64,000 nucleotides of DNA from Pandoraea anhela (GCF_902459655.1 NZ_CABPSB010000005.1:186001-250000); one strand, 5' to 3'; numbered from the stretch's first letter, positions 9,355 to 19,104 are shown. Notes: generated by a model from the letters alone, not told the origin. Numbers and translations: made by a program.

Positions 9355-10104
9355 TCAATTCATAAACATGCCGCCGTTCACGTGCAACGTGGTGCCGGTG
9401 ATGTAGGCGGCTTGCGGAGACGCGAGGAACGCGACCGCATTCGCAATATCTTCCGGCGCGCCGAGGCGCCCCAGCGGAATGCGTGCCTTGAGCGCTTCGT
9501 GCTGCGCTTCGCCGAGCGCCTTGGTCATATCCGTATCGATAAAACCCGGGGCAACGCAGTTGACGGTAATGTTGCGGCTACCGATCTCAGCGGCCAGCGA
9601 GCGCGACATGCCGGCCACGCCCGCCTTGGCGGCAGCGTAGTTGGCCTGCCCCGGATTGCCGGCCGAACCGACGACCGAGGTGACATTGATGATCCGGCCG
9701 CTACGCGCCTTCATCATCGGCTTGATCACGGCCCGCGAGAGACGGAAGATCGCCTTCAGGTTGGTGTCGATCACGTCGTCCCACTCATCGTCCTTCATGC
9801 GCATCGCGAGGTTATCGCGGGTGATGCCGGCATTATTGACGAGGATGTCGAGCTTACCGTGCTGCTTGAGGATGTCGTCCAGTGCTGCGGCCACGCCTTC
9901 GGCGTCGGTCACATTCAGGACAATGCCCTTGCCGGGGACGCCCGCTTCCGCAAAGTAAGCGTCGATGCCTTGTGCACCGGCTTCACTGGTAGCGGTACCT
10001 ACGACCGTTGCGCCCTGGCGAGCGAGTTCGAGGGCGATGGCGCGACCGATGCCGCGCGAGGCGCCGGTCACCAGCGCCACGAGGTTGTCGAGTTGCTTGC
10101 TCAT
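9355..10104 (-). CDS. fabG: 3-oxoacyl-ACP reductase
   Basis: NADPH-dependent ketoacyl-ACP reductase of 249 aa, a short-chain dehydrogenase. The nucleotide-binding TGASRGIG motif is at residues 13-20, NNAG at about 90-93, and the catalytic Ser143, Tyr156 and Lys160 lie in NVTSVVGSAGN and NYAAAKAG. I start at the ATG at 10104 (MSKQLDNLVALVTG); the open frame runs 58 codons further upstream but that part overlaps fabD in another frame. It lies 23 bases after fabD and is co-transcribed with it. Confidence 0.97.
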   Translation of the reverse strand: MSKQLDNLVALVTGASRGIGRAIALELARQGATVVGTATSEAGAQGIDAYFAEAGVPGKGIVLNVTDAEGVAAALDDILKQHGKLDILVNNAGITRDNLAMRMKDDEWDDVIDTNLKAIFRLSRAVIKPMMKARSGRIINVTSVVGSAGNPGQANYAAAKAGVAGMSRSLAAEIGSRNITVNCVAPGFIDTDMTKALGEAQHEALKARIPLGRLGAPEDIANAVAFLASPQAAYITGTTLHVNGGMFMN

Positions 10105-10127
10105 GAAAGAAATACCTTGCCTATGGC

Positions 10128-11057
10128 TTACGAGAGTTGGGCGCGCACTTCGGCGAGCGATGCCGGATCGGTGATCGCCAAACCCGTGAGATTGCCGTCG
10201 ATACGCTTGGTCAGGCCGGTCAGCACCTTGCCCGGACCGCACTCGACGACTTGCGTCACGCCCTGCGCGGCGAGCCACTTCACCGATTCGACCCAGCGCA
10301 CCGGCGCGGCAGCCTGACGCACGAGCGCGTCCTTGATGCGAGCCACGTCCGATTCGACGGCCACATCCACGTTATTGACGAGCGGGATCTGCGGAACGTT
10401 AAACGTCACGTTCGCGAGATACTCGCGCAGGCGATCCGACGCCGGCTTGAGCAGCGACGAGTGGAACGGCGCCGACACGGGCAGCACGAGCGCGCGCTTC
10501 GCACCGGCGGCCTTGGCCAGCTCGCAAGCCTTCTCCACGCCAGCCTTGGCGCCGGCGATCACGACCTGCGCCGGAGCATTGAAGTTGACGGCCTCGACCA
10601 CACCCGTTGACGACGCTTCCGCGCAGACGTTGCGCACGGTGTCGTCGTCCAGACCGAGGACCGCCGCCATGCCGCCCTGCCCGACGGGCACGGCTTCCTG
10701 CATGGCCTGGGCGCGAAAGCGCACGAGCGGCACAGCGTCCTTGAACGCGATCACGCCCGCAGCGACCAGCGCCGTGTATTCACCGAGGCTGTGACCCGCG
10801 ACGAACGACGGCTTCGCGCCGCCGTCGGCCAGCCACGCGCGGTACATCGCATAGGCGGCGGTGAGCATCACCGGCTGGGTATTGGTGGTGAGATTCAGTG
10901 CTTCGGCAGGACCCGCAGCGATCAGCTGCGCCATGTCCTGCCCGAGGGCATCCGAAGCTTCGGCAAGCACTTCGCGCACCACCGCGTTGTCTGCGAACGC
11001 GTCGAGCATGCCCACCGATTGGGATCCTTGTCCCGGGAAAACGAAAGCGAATGTCAT
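10128..11057 (-). CDS. fabD: Malonyl-CoA:ACP transacylase
   Basis: Transferase of 309 aa that loads malonyl groups onto ACP for chain elongation. The family opening FVFPGQGSQSVGML is present, the nucleophile is Ser90 in GHSLGEYTAL, and the partner histidine is in SAPFHSSLLKPA. The start is placed at ATG 11057, directly before TFAFVFPGQG, 11 codons inside the open frame. It sits between fabH and fabG in the standard order. Confidence 0.97.
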   Translation of the reverse strand: MTFAFVFPGQGSQSVGMLDAFADNAVVREVLAEASDALGQDMAQLIAAGPAEALNLTTNTQPVMLTAAYAMYRAWLADGGAKPSFVAGHSLGEYTALVAAGVIAFKDAVPLVRFRAQAMQEAVPVGQGGMAAVLGLDDDTVRNVCAEASSTGVVEAVNFNAPAQVVIAGAKAGVEKACELAKAAGAKRALVLPVSAPFHSSLLKPASDRLREYLANVTFNVPQIPLVNNVDVAVESDVARIKDALVRQAAAPVRWVESVKWLAAQGVTQVVECGPGKVLTGLTKRIDGNLTGLAITDPASLAEVRAQLS

Positions 11058-11199
11058 AGCGCCTGGTTTTGCAGTCAGATTCAGAAACATGGCAGCGCAT
11101 CGTCGCGCGCCGGCATGACGCGCACGAGAGCATCGCCGCCAACCGCGCGCTCATCGAAGCGCAGCCGGTTCGCACAACGCCCGTGCGCCGGGATACTTT

Positions 11200-12186
11200 T
11201 TACATGCGGAACAGCACCGCGCCCCACGTGAAACCGCCCCCCACGCCTTCGATCATGACGGTATGCCCCGCCTTGATGCGACCGTCGCGCACTGCGACGT
11301 CGAGGGCAAGGGGAATCGACGCGGCAGAGGTGTTACCGTGCTGATCGACGGTCACGACCATCTTCGCCTCGGCATCCAGCTTGCGGGCGGTGCTCGTCAT
11401 GATGCGCAGATTGGCCTGGTGCGGGATCAGCCAATCGATCGCCGACGCTTCCAGCCCAGCCTTCTCGAGGGCCTCGTGGGCCACCTTCTCGAGCACCTTC
11501 ACAGCCAGCTTGAACACCGCCTGACCGTCCATGTAGAGGAACGCTTCACCCTGAACCGCGCCGGCGTTCACGTTGCCCGGCACGCAGAGGATGTTCGAAT
11601 GGCTGCCGTCGGCGTGCAGCGCACTCGACAGAATGCCCGGCTCGGCGGACGCCTGCAGCACGACCGCACCGGCGCCGTCGCCGAACAGCACGCACGTCGT
11701 ACGATCGTTGAAATCGAGGATGCGGGAGAACGTCTCGGCGCCGATCACGAGCACGTTGCGATACGCCCCCGAGCGAATGAAGTTGTCGGCCGTCGCCATC
11801 GCATACGCGAAGCCCGAGCAGACTGCCTGAATGTCGAATGCAGCACAGCCGTTCGTGATGCCCAGCTTGCTTTGCACGAGGCAGGCGGTACTGGGGAACA
11901 CGAAGTCGGGCGTCGACGTGGCGACCATGATCAGGTCGATCTGGTCGGCGCGCAGTCCGGCCATATCGAGCGCGCGCCTGGCGGCTTCCACCGCCATGTC
12001 GCTGCTGGTCTGGTCGGGCGCGGCGAAGTGACGTGCCTGAATGCCGGTACGCGCGACGATCCACTCGTCGCTCGTCTCGATGCCTCGGGTGGCAAGTTCG
12101 TCTGCCAACTGCTGATTGGTCACGCGTCGTGCCGGCAGGTAGCTGCCGGTGCCGACGACACGGGAATAAATCGCGGACTGGGTCAT
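11200..12186 (-). CDS. fabH: 3-oxoacyl-ACP synthase III
   Basis: KAS III of 328 aa that starts fatty-acid synthesis by condensing an acyl-CoA primer with malonyl-ACP. The catalytic triad is visible: Cys123 in [11 protein letters not shown], the His in [11 protein letters not shown] and the Asn in [13 protein letters not shown]. The ATG at 12186 lies 37 bases after the plsX stop, indicating one transcript with plsX. The C-terminal GGGFTWGA glycine-rich segment is typical. Confidence 0.97.
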   Translation of the reverse strand: MTQSAIYSRVVGTGSYLPARRVTNQQLADELATRGIETSDEWIVARTGIQARHFAAPDQTSSDMAVEAARRALDMAGLRADQIDLIMVATSTPDFVFPSTACLVQSKLGITNGCAAFDIQAVCSGFAYAMATADNFIRSGAYRNVLVIGAETFSRILDFNDRTTCVLFGDGAGAVVLQASAEPGILSSALHADGSHSNILCVPGNVNAGAVQGEAFLYMDGQAVFKLAVKVLEKVAHEALEKAGLEASAIDWLIPHQANLRIMTSTARKLDAEAKMVVTVDQHGNTSAASIPLALDVAVRDGRIKAGHTVMIEGVGGGFTWGAVLFRM

Positions 12187-12223
12187 CTTATGATCGGTTA
12201 GCGCACCGGGGCGGGGACCGGTT

Positions 12224-13276
12224 TCAGAGCGCCGGAATGGCGCTCACCGGTTTGGTGTCCTGGAGCTGGGTCTGATTCTCTTGCATGGCACGCGACAAAC
12301 GGTCGAGCACGCCGTTGCGAACTGCATCATAGCCGCGTTTGATAGCCCATTCAAACGAGTAGGCATCGGCGGAGCCGTGGCTCTTGATGACGAGCGCACG
12401 CAGCCCGAGCAACGCAGCGCCGTTGTAGCGGCGATGGTCCACGCGGTTCTTGAAGCGGGTGAGAATCGGCAGCGCAATGACGGCAATCACCTTCGTCCAC
12501 CAGGTGCGGGTGAACTCTTCGCGGATCATGTCGCCGAGCATTTGCGCCAGGCCTTCGGAAGTTTTGAGTGCAACGTTGCCAACGAAGCCATCGCACACGA
12601 CGATGTCCGTCGTGCCACGATAAATATCGTTGCCTTCCACGTTGCCGTAGAAGTTCAGCGTGGAGCCGCGCAGCAACTCGCCCGCCTGCTTGATGACGTC
12701 GTTGCCTTTGATGACTTCTTCGCCGATGTTGAGCAGACCGATCGACGGGCGCTCCTTACCGTCGACCGCCGCCACGAGCGCATGGCCCATCTCGGCAAAT
12801 TGCAACAGGTGAGTCGGCTCGCAGTCCACGTTCGCGCCCAGATCGAGCATCGTCGTGTAGCCGCCCAACTGGTTCGGCAACACCGTGGCAATCGCCGGGC
12901 GCTCGATACCGGGCAGCGTCTTGAGCACGTAGCGGGAGACGGCCATCAGCGCGCCGGTATTGCCGGCGGACACGCAAGCCTGCGCGCGCGCTTCCTTGAC
13001 CAGATTGAGCGCCACGCGCATCGAAGAGTCTTTCTTCTTGCGCAATGCAGTCTCGACCGAGTCGTCCATGGCGACGACTTCGCTCGCATTGACAACGGAC
13101 AGGCGCGGGTGATCCGTCACACGCAACTTCGCGAGCTGCGCGTTGATGATCTCCTGCTGCCCGACCAGCACAAGTTCGACATCGTCGGTAGATTGCACGA
13201 AGCGAACCGCAGCCGGCACCGTCACCGATGGGCCGTGATCTCCGCCCATACAATCGATCGTCAGGGTGACTGTCAT
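12224..13276 (-). CDS. plsX: Phosphate acyltransferase PlsX
   Basis: Soluble acyltransferase of 350 aa that makes acyl-phosphate from acyl-ACP for phospholipid synthesis by PlsY. The family start [13 protein letters not shown] is clear, and the middle contains [10 protein letters not shown] and the glycine-rich DLGANVDC segments. I placed the start at ATG 13276; the frame runs 22 codons further upstream without similarity. No strong ribosome-binding site is seen, so translation may be coupled with rpmF, which lies 118 bases upstream. The rpmF-plsX-fabH linkage is one of the most conserved in proteobacteria. Confidence 0.96.
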   Translation of the reverse strand: MTVTLTIDCMGGDHGPSVTVPAAVRFVQSTDDVELVLVGQQEIINAQLAKLRVTDHPRLSVVNASEVVAMDDSVETALRKKKDSSMRVALNLVKEARAQACVSAGNTGALMAVSRYVLKTLPGIERPAIATVLPNQLGGYTTMLDLGANVDCEPTHLLQFAEMGHALVAAVDGKERPSIGLLNIGEEVIKGNDVIKQAGELLRGSTLNFYGNVEGNDIYRGTTDIVVCDGFVGNVALKTSEGLAQMLGDMIREEFTRTWWTKVIAVIALPILTRFKNRVDHRRYNGAALLGLRALVIKSHGSADAYSFEWAIKRGYDAVRNGVLDRLSRAMQENQTQLQDTKPVSAIPAL

Positions 13277-13394
13277 GTCGACGTGATTGGCTTGCGGTAC
13301 AGGTAACAAAAAAAGCGGCAGGATAAGTGCCGCTTTTGCCACATCGGACGATCAAACAGCGCCATGATGGGCGCGTGTCGCCTGGAGGGCCGAA

Positions 13395-13574
13395 TTAGTC
13401 GTTCTTGGTCTTGATGACCTTGCGACCACGGTAGAAACCGTTCGGCGAGATGTGGTGACGCAGGTGCGTCTCACCCGACGTCGGCTCGACGGCGGTCGAC
13501 GGTGCGGTCAGGAAATCGTGCGAACGGTGCATGCCGCGCTTCGACGGCGACTTCTTGTTCTGTTGAACGGCCAT
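13395..13574 (-). CDS. rpmF: 50S ribosomal protein bL32
   Basis: Ribosomal protein of 59 aa, read directly from the minus strand and beginning [20 protein letters not shown]. The N-terminal basic segment and the C-terminal [18 protein letters not shown] block are diagnostic. The zinc-binding cysteines found in some L32 proteins are absent, so this is the Cys-free form. An AGGAG ribosome-binding site precedes the ATG at 13574. It lies between yceD and plsX, the conserved position. Confidence 0.97.
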   Translation of the reverse strand: MAVQQNKKSPSKRGMHRSHDFLTAPSTAVEPTSGETHLRHHISPNGFYRGRKVIKTKND

Positions 13575-13702
13575 GATAACTCCTCAAAATATCGCGAAAT
13601 TTTAACACAGTTCGAGCGCCGCCCTACGGTGTCGGCCTATCGGCCCGACCTGTGCGACTAACGCAAACATGTACTTTGGTGAGCCGGAAATCCGGCCGCA
13701 CA

Positions 13703-14305
13703 TTACTTTCCGTCCTTGTCCGGCGAGCGCTTGAGCGCTGCCAGCGCCGCGAACGGAGACGGCTTATCCTCTTCTTCAGGCGCCGGGGGCGGCTCTGCCA
13801 TCCCGTCGCTACCCGTGGCCAGACTATCGTGAACACTCGGACAAACCTCATGTTTCGGGACGATAGGCAACGCCAACAGCAATTCTTCCTCGATCAGTTC
13901 GCGCAGATCGAACTGCTTGGCGCCGACCAGCGCTTCGAGTTCGTCTTCGTCGAGCGGGCGATCTTCCGCAGCCGCTTCGTCGTGCACGATCTCGAACGTC
14001 GTTTCCGAGGCGAGCGGCGCCTCGTACGGCGTGAGGCATCGCTGGCATTCGAGCCACATCGGGCCCTCGACGCAAAGCGTCAGGAACTGCACCACCGTCG
14101 GCTTGCCATCCGCGCGCAGCACCTGCTTTTCCGCCCCTTCGGCACGCCAATGGAACACACTCTGCGCGCGCCCCGACGCCGAGACTTCGGCAGGCACTTC
14201 AGTTACCATGCGCGGCAACGCCGCAAGTTGCACGTCACCTTCCGCCACCCGGCCGGTACGCGCGAATTCGAACAGATCGACGATATATTCGTTCATCACG
14301 CTCAT
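13703..14305 (-). CDS. yceD: YceD family protein (DUF177), large-subunit rRNA accumulation protein
   Basis: Acidic 200-aa protein of the DUF177 family, whose E. coli member is needed for normal 23S rRNA levels. The CxxC-containing core EGPMWLECQRCLTPYEA and a very acidic stretch (DEDELEALVGAKQFDLRELI) are typical. The C-terminal tail HEVCPSVHD is conserved, followed here by a low-complexity end. The start is ATG at 14305 (MSVMNEYIVDLFEF); a second ATG at 14296 is the alternative. It precedes rpmF by 128 bases, the usual linkage, and is divergent from maf across 177 bases that must hold both promoters. Confidence 0.9.
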   Translation of the reverse strand: MSVMNEYIVDLFEFARTGRVAEGDVQLAALPRMVTEVPAEVSASGRAQSVFHWRAEGAEKQVLRADGKPTVVQFLTLCVEGPMWLECQRCLTPYEAPLASETTFEIVHDEAAAEDRPLDEDELEALVGAKQFDLRELIEEELLLALPIVPKHEVCPSVHDSLATGSDGMAEPPPAPEEEDKPSPFAALAALKRSPDKDGK

Positions 14306-14482
14306 CCTTGCCTTGGCGCATCTGGCCGCATCTCGACGTCCCCTGCCACTCGCAGCGCCTTGATTCGACGCCACTTTGAGGCGTTCGAACCGGTATCGCG
14401 CAGACTGGCGGGACCGAGCGCCAGATTGCAAAAGCCGTGAATTCTAAATAGTTTTTCGTTTCTCGTCAAACACTTAAACCCG

Positions 14483-15103
14483 ATGACCGCACAGCCCCTG
14501 CCATCGCTGATCCTGGCCTCCGGATCACGCTACCGCCGTGAACTGCTCGAACGCCTGCGCCTGCCGTTCACGGTCGACGTTCCGGACATCGACGAAACCC
14601 CTGCCCCCGGCGAAACGCCGCACGATACGTCGCTACGCCTGGCCCGCGAAAAGGCGCAGGCGGTCGCGAGCCGCCACCCGGATGCCATCATCATCGGCTC
14701 CGATCAGGTCGCCACGTTCGAGGGCCGTCAGATCGGCAAGCCGGGCAATTTCGAGAACGCCATGGCGCAGTTGCGCGACATGCGCGGCAAAGTCGTCGAA
14801 TTCCACTCGGCCCTTTGTGTCCACGACGCACGCACCGGGCAAAGCGAGGCAACAGACGTCGTCACGCGCGTGAAGTTCCGCCATCTGCCCGACGATGTGC
14901 TGGCCGCCTACCTCCATGCCGAAACCCCGTACGACTGCGCAGGCAGCGCCAAATCCGAAGGCCTCGGCATCATGTTGCTCGAAAGCATCGAAACCGACGA
15001 TCCGACGGCACTCATCGGCTTGCCGCTGATTGCCCTTACGACCCTGTTGATGCAAACCGGCATCACGCTTCCCGGCCCCGGCCAGAACGGAGCGACGGCA
15101 TGA
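14483..15103 (+). CDS. Maf/YceF-type nucleotide pyrophosphatase
   Basis: House-cleaning nucleoside triphosphate pyrophosphatase of 206 aa that hydrolyses modified nucleotides such as m7GTP in the YceF branch. The family N-terminus LILASGSRYRRELLERL is present, with IIGSDQVA and GKPGNFENA in the middle. Lying divergent from yceD fits YceF in E. coli, where the two also neighbour each other. Its stop overlaps the start of the next gene in an ATGA sequence, so the two are translationally coupled. Confidence 0.93.
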   Translation: MTAQPLPSLILASGSRYRRELLERLRLPFTVDVPDIDETPAPGETPHDTSLRLAREKAQAVASRHPDAIIIGSDQVATFEGRQIGKPGNFENAMAQLRDMRGKVVEFHSALCVHDARTGQSEATDVVTRVKFRHLPDDVLAAYLHAETPYDCAGSAKSEGLGIMLLESIETDDPTALIGLPLIALTTLLMQTGITLPGPGQNGATA

Positions 15104-15816
15104 GCGGCACGCTGTATCTGATTCCCAACACGCTCGGGACGAACACCCGGGGCGGCTTGCCCGCCGTCCTGCCAGAGGAAGTCCGCGCCGTGACCGCCGG
15201 CCTGACGTATTTCGTCGGCGAGCAGGCCAAGAGCACGCGGGCCTTCCTGAAGCTCGTCGGCGTGAGCACCCCGATTCAGGAAATCGACATCCGCGAGTTG
15301 AACGTCAATACGCCCGCCGCCGCGATCGACGCCCTGCTCGCCCCGATTCTCGCCGGCGCCAACGGCGGCCTCGTGTCGGAAGCCGGATGCCCGGCCGTGG
15401 CGGACCCCGGCGCGCTGCTGGTCCGACGCGCCCACGAAAAGGGCGTGCGCGTGGTGCCGTTCATCGGCCCGAGCTCCATTCTGCTCGCTTTGATGGCAAG
15501 CGGCCTGAACGGCCAGAGCTTCGCCTTTCACGGCTATCTGCCGACCGATGCGGGCGAGCGTGCTAAGCGCCTGCGAGAACTGGAACAGCGTTCGCGCAAG
15601 GAAAAGCAGACGCAGATCTTCATCGAAACGCCTTATCGCAACAAGGCCATGCTCGACGCGCTTTTGCAGAGCTGCGACGCCTCGACCCTGCTGTGCGTCG
15701 CCGTCGATGTCACCCAGGACGCCGAGCAAATCGTGACGCACCGCGTCAAGGGATGGCCGCACACGGGCATCGATCTGCACAAACGGCCTGCGATTTTCCT
15801 GTTTCTTGCGCAGTGA
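15100..15816 (+). CDS. SAM-dependent methyltransferase, tetrapyrrole-methylase fold (RsmI-like paralogue)
   Basis: Protein of 238 aa with the tetrapyrrole-methylase fold shared by RsmI. It opens GTLYLIPNTLG, and shows SEAGCPAVADPG and PFIGPSSILLALMASG, which line the SAM site, followed by ETPYRN. RsmI is longer (about 285 aa) and has an extra C-terminal domain; this shorter form usually accompanies maf in betaproteobacteria. I read it as a paralogue of unknown substrate, possibly rRNA. The ATG at 15100 overlaps the maf stop by four bases (ATGA). A hairpin terminator follows 24 bases after the stop. Confidence 0.85.
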   Translation: MSGTLYLIPNTLGTNTRGGLPAVLPEEVRAVTAGLTYFVGEQAKSTRAFLKLVGVSTPIQEIDIRELNVNTPAAAIDALLAPILAGANGGLVSEAGCPAVADPGALLVRRAHEKGVRVVPFIGPSSILLALMASGLNGQSFAFHGYLPTDAGERAKRLRELEQRSRKEKQTQIFIETPYRNKAMLDALLQSCDASTLLCVAVDVTQDAEQIVTHRVKGWPHTGIDLHKRPAIFLFLAQ

Positions 15817-15840
15817 CGCCCAACGAACGCGAGACAAACG

Positions 15841-15879
15841 AAAAACCCCACGGAACGCCGCGCTCCCGTGGGGTTTTTC
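15841..15879. terminator. Bidirectional intrinsic terminator
   Basis: AAAAACCCCACGG pairs with CCGTGGGGTTTTT across a short loop. The A-run before and T-run after the stem let it work both for the rightward maf operon and for the leftward sppA gene. Confidence 0.9.
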
Positions 15880-15922
15880 TCATTTTCAATGCCCTTGTGC
15901 CGTCAATCCGACGACAACGACC

Positions 15923-16975
15923 TCACTTCATCGTCAAAGCGGTACCCATCAACATCGTCTTCATGGCTGCCGTACCGACGGCCGCACCGAAGCGACGCGC
16001 CATACGCTCGGGCAGGTTTTCCTTGACCGTGTAGTCGACGAGATCGGGGGCCTTGAGCACTTCGCGCGCCACCGAATCGACGGTCCCCAGACCGTCCGCA
16101 AGGCCAAGCTCCACGGAGCGCTGGCCGGTCCAGAACAGACCGCTGAACAGATCCGGATCGTCCTTCAAACGGGTGCCGCGCCCCTTCTTTACGGCACTGA
16201 TGAACTGCTGATGCACTTGCTCGAGCATGTCGAGCGCGTACGTCTTTTGCTGATCGGACTGCGTAGAGAACGGGTCGAGGAAGCCCTTGTTGCGCCCGGC
16301 CGTGAGCAGACGCCGCTCCACGCCGAGCTTATCCATCAGACCCGTGAACCCGAAGCCGTCCATCAGCACGCCGATGGAGCCGACGATACTCGCCTTGTCG
16401 ACGTAAATCTTGTCGGCCGCTGCCGCCACGTAATAGCCACCCGAGGCGCACATCTCCTCGACAACGACATAAATCGGCTTCTTCGGATATTTCGCTCGCA
16501 ACCGGGTGATGTCGTCGTAGATCATGCCGGCTTGCACCGGACTGCCGCCCGGGCTGTTGATTCGCAGGATCACCCCGGCGGCCGACTTGTCTTCGAAGGC
16601 TGACTCCAGCGCCGAATTGATTTTCTGCGCGCTGGCCTGTCCGTCCGCCGAAAGCTCCCCGCTCAGCGTGACGAGAGCCGTGTGCTTGCCGGATGTCGAT
16701 CCCGCCGATGTCGTGCCACCGCCATCGAAGTCGAAGATCGACCAGACGGCGAATGCGAAGATCGCCAGAATCAGCAGCCGGAAAAATATCTTCCACCGGC
16801 GCGCGGCCCGCTGCTCGCGGATGCCGGCCATCAAGACCTTCTCCAGCATCTCGCGCTCCCACGGCCTGACCTCGTGGGGATCGCGGCTCACGGTGCCCCC
16901 TGACGGCGGACGCCCGCCAGGCGTGGGGAAACCGGGTTCGGTGCGAGGGGAATCGGGCGGCAGGGAGTCGGCCAT
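15923..16975 (-). CDS. sppA: S49 family signal-peptide peptidase (SppA 36K type)
   Basis: Membrane-anchored serine peptidase of 350 aa that degrades cleaved signal peptides. A Pro/Gly-rich N-terminus is followed by a single membrane segment near residues 62-80 (FFRLLILAIFAFAVWSI). The S49 core shows INSPGGSP, the catalytic-Ser region SGGYYVAAAADKI and a conserved Lys-containing segment SIVGSIGVLMDGFGF. It is the single-domain form, shorter than E. coli SppA (618 aa) and like the Bacillus/archaeal arrangement common in Burkholderiales. It is preceded by the Rieske, HAD and RluC genes on the same strand. Confidence 0.92.
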   Translation of the reverse strand: MADSLPPDSPRTEPGFPTPGGRPPSGGTVSRDPHEVRPWEREMLEKVLMAGIREQRAARRWKIFFRLLILAIFAFAVWSIFDFDGGGTTSAGSTSGKHTALVTLSGELSADGQASAQKINSALESAFEDKSAAGVILRINSPGGSPVQAGMIYDDITRLRAKYPKKPIYVVVEEMCASGGYYVAAAADKIYVDKASIVGSIGVLMDGFGFTGLMDKLGVERRLLTAGRNKGFLDPFSTQSDQQKTYALDMLEQVHQQFISAVKKGRGTRLKDDPDLFSGLFWTGQRSVELGLADGLGTVDSVAREVLKAPDLVDYTVKENLPERMARRFGAAVGTAAMKTMLMGTALTMK

Positions 16976-17034
16976 ACGTTATCCAGAACTGGGGTAAATG
17001 ACGTTAGAGACGAATGAGACCGGGTGCCGTTTCG

Positions 17035-17454
17035 TCAGGGTGTCGACGATGCCGGGGCCGCAATCTGAGCGTCGGGCCACCAGACCACCATCGTTCCGGC
17101 GCTTGCCGCCTCGCCGGACGCTTGCGCGGGCCGCTCCTCGACACGAACCGGCTGCAAGGCCCCGCCGCGGCAAGGACCGCCGACGCATCGCCCGGTATCG
17201 GGTTCGTACGTGGCGCCGTGCGTCGCGCACATCAAGTATAAGCCGCCCGCCTCGAAGAACTGCCCCTCGGACCAGTCGAGCTCCATGGGAACATGCGCGC
17301 ACTGATTCAGATAGCCGTAGACGCGGCCGTCATAGCGAATCACGAACGCCGGCGTGGAACGCCCGCCTACGAGTACCTCGAAACGCACGCCGCGCCCGCC
17401 ATCTTCGAGCGCATTGCCAGGACAGATCGGTAGCGGTAAGGCGACGTCGCTCAC
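17035..17454 (-). CDS. Rieske [2Fe-2S] ferredoxin-like protein
   Basis: Small 139-aa Rieske-domain protein without a signal peptide. The cluster ligands are Cys52-x-His54 in CAHV and Cys76-x2-His79 in CATHGATYEPDTG, with a further GRCVGGPCRGG segment typical of dioxygenase-type ferredoxins. Its redox partner is unknown. The start is a GTG that overlaps the stop of the HAD phosphatase in a GTGA sequence, so the pair is co-translated. This trio with RluC and the phosphatase is a common Burkholderiales arrangement. Confidence 0.88.
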   Translation of the reverse strand: MSDVALPLPICPGNALEDGGRGVRFEVLVGGRSTPAFVIRYDGRVYGYLNQCAHVPMELDWSEGQFFEAGGLYLMCATHGATYEPDTGRCVGGPCRGGALQPVRVEERPAQASGEAASAGTMVVWWPDAQIAAPASSTP

Positions 17455-18113
17455 ACGCGCTCCAGCAACCAGTCGCGCAGCTCGGCCACGCTCGCTGCGC
17501 AGTAGGCAGGATCGAGCGCCACCAACTGCTCGCGCGGATGCGCACCGCCGTAGGCAACGCCCACACCGGCCGTGCCGGCGCTGCGCGCCATCTGCAAATC
17601 GTGCGTGGTGTCGCCGATCATGACCGTGCGCCGCAGATCCTGGCCGAGTTCACGGGTCAATTCCTGCAACATGGCCGGGTGCGGCTTGGAAAATGTCTCA
17701 TCGGCGCAACGGGTGGCGTCGAACATCCGCATCAGACCGGCGGATTCGAGCGCGCGGTTCAGACCGACGCGCGATTTGCCGGTCGCCACGGCAAGGAAAC
17801 GTCCGCGCGAGCGCAATTCTTCGAGCAGTTCGCGAACGCCCGCGAACAGCACCGTCTCCTTGTCGCCCACCAGATAGTGGAAGCGATAGCGCTCCGACAA
17901 ACGCGGATAGTGCGCGGGATCCAGCGACGGGACGGCCATTTGCAGGGCGTCGCGCAACCCGAGGCCGATCACGTGGCTCGCAGCTTCGTCGGTCGGGACC
18001 GGCAGACCGAGATCGCGGCAGGCCGCCTGGATGCAGCGGGTAATCGTGGGCGTCGAGTCCATCAACGTCCCGTCCCAGTCGAACACGACCAGGTCAAATT
18101 CAGGGCTTGGCAT
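17451..18113 (-). CDS. HAD-IA family hydrolase, phosphoglycolate-phosphatase-like
   Basis: HAD-superfamily phosphatase of 220 aa. Motif I is FDWDGTLMDS, with nucleophile Asp12 and acid/base Asp14; motif II is VATGKSR, and motif III/IV is MIGDTTHDLQMA. The helical cap sits after motif I, which makes it subclass IA, as in Gph. The natural substrate cannot be told from sequence; phosphoglycolate is one possibility. It overlaps rluC by 14 bases at its 5' end and the Rieske gene by 4 bases at its 3' end. Confidence 0.88.
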   Translation of the reverse strand: MPSPEFDLVVFDWDGTLMDSTPTITRCIQAACRDLGLPVPTDEAASHVIGLGLRDALQMAVPSLDPAHYPRLSERYRFHYLVGDKETVLFAGVRELLEELRSRGRFLAVATGKSRVGLNRALESAGLMRMFDATRCADETFSKPHPAMLQELTRELGQDLRRTVMIGDTTHDLQMARSAGTAGVGVAYGGAHPREQLVALDPAYCAASVAELRDWLLERV

Positions 18114-19104
18114 CGGCGGTGGTGGTTCGAAGTTGATTCAGGAATTGCTCACATTCTGGCGGTAACGCCGCTTCCAAAGCAATCGGCGTATCCAGCACCG
18201 GATGCGTGAACTTCAGCCGGTAAGCATGGAGGAACATTCGCTTGATGCCCGGACGCGCGCTCGGGCGCGCCAGATCCTTGTTCAGCGTGAAGTCGCCATA
18301 TTTGTCGTCGCCGACGATGGGCGTGCCGCAATGCGCCAGGTGGACGCGAATCTGATGGGTTCGCCCCGTTTTCAGTTCCGCTTCCAGCAAGGTATACGGT
18401 GGCAGCGATTCCACGATGCGAAATACCGTGTGCGATGCCTGTCCGTCTTCCTGCACCCGCACCCGGCGCTCGCCGTCCGCAGTGACGTATTTATACAGCG
18501 GCGCCTTGACCGCGCGCTGGCGATCGCGCCACTCGCCCGTGACACAGGCCAGGTAACGCTTGTCCATCCGGTTGTGCCGAATCTGCTCGTGCATGCCGAC
18601 GAGCGCGGCGCGCTTTTTGGCCAGCAGCAAAATGCCGGACGTCTCCCGGTCCAGGCGATGCACCAGTTCCAGGAATTTCAAATGCGGCAGCGCGCGACGC
18701 AACTGCTCGATCACTCCGAACGACACCCCGCTGCCACCGTGCACGGCCACACCGGCCGGTTTGTCGATGGCCATGAGGTAGTCGTCCTCGAAGAGGATCG
18801 GGAAGGTGGCGGCCGGTACGTGAGCCTTCGCCTCCGGATCGGGCGTCGCCACCCGGACCGGCGGAATGCGGACGATATCGCCAAGCACGAGTCGATAGGC
18901 AGCGTCTACCCGCCCTTTGTTCACGCGGACCTCGCCGCTACGCAAAATGCGGTAGACGTGACTCTTTGGAACGCCTTTGCACTCCCGCAGGAGGAAATTA
19001 TCGATGCGCTGACCGGCCGAGCCGTCGTCGACCTCGACGAGCCTGACCTGCGGCGCGGAGGCCGGCGCAACCATTTTCTGCCGACTTTTGCCTAACTCAT
19101 TCAT
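18100..19104 (-). CDS. rluC: 23S rRNA pseudouridine synthase RluC
   Basis: Pseudouridine synthase of 334 aa that modifies 23S rRNA. An S4 RNA-binding domain near the N-terminus (QRIDNFLLRE, SHVYRILRSGEVRVNKGR) is followed by the catalytic RluA/RluC domain with the active-site Asp in LVHRLDRETSG and the GRTHQIRVHL motif. I start at ATG 19104 (MNELGKSRQK), which sits right after an AT-rich segment resembling a -10 element; the frame continues 51 codons further upstream without similarity. It is divergent from rne, as in E. coli. Confidence 0.93.
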   Translation of the reverse strand: MNELGKSRQKMVAPASAPQVRLVEVDDGSAGQRIDNFLLRECKGVPKSHVYRILRSGEVRVNKGRVDAAYRLVLGDIVRIPPVRVATPDPEAKAHVPAATFPILFEDDYLMAIDKPAGVAVHGGSGVSFGVIEQLRRALPHLKFLELVHRLDRETSGILLLAKKRAALVGMHEQIRHNRMDKRYLACVTGEWRDRQRAVKAPLYKYVTADGERRVRVQEDGQASHTVFRIVESLPPYTLLEAELKTGRTHQIRVHLAHCGTPIVGDDKYGDFTLNKDLARPSARPGIKRMFLHAYRLKFTHPVLDTPIALEAALPPECEQFLNQLRTTTADAKP

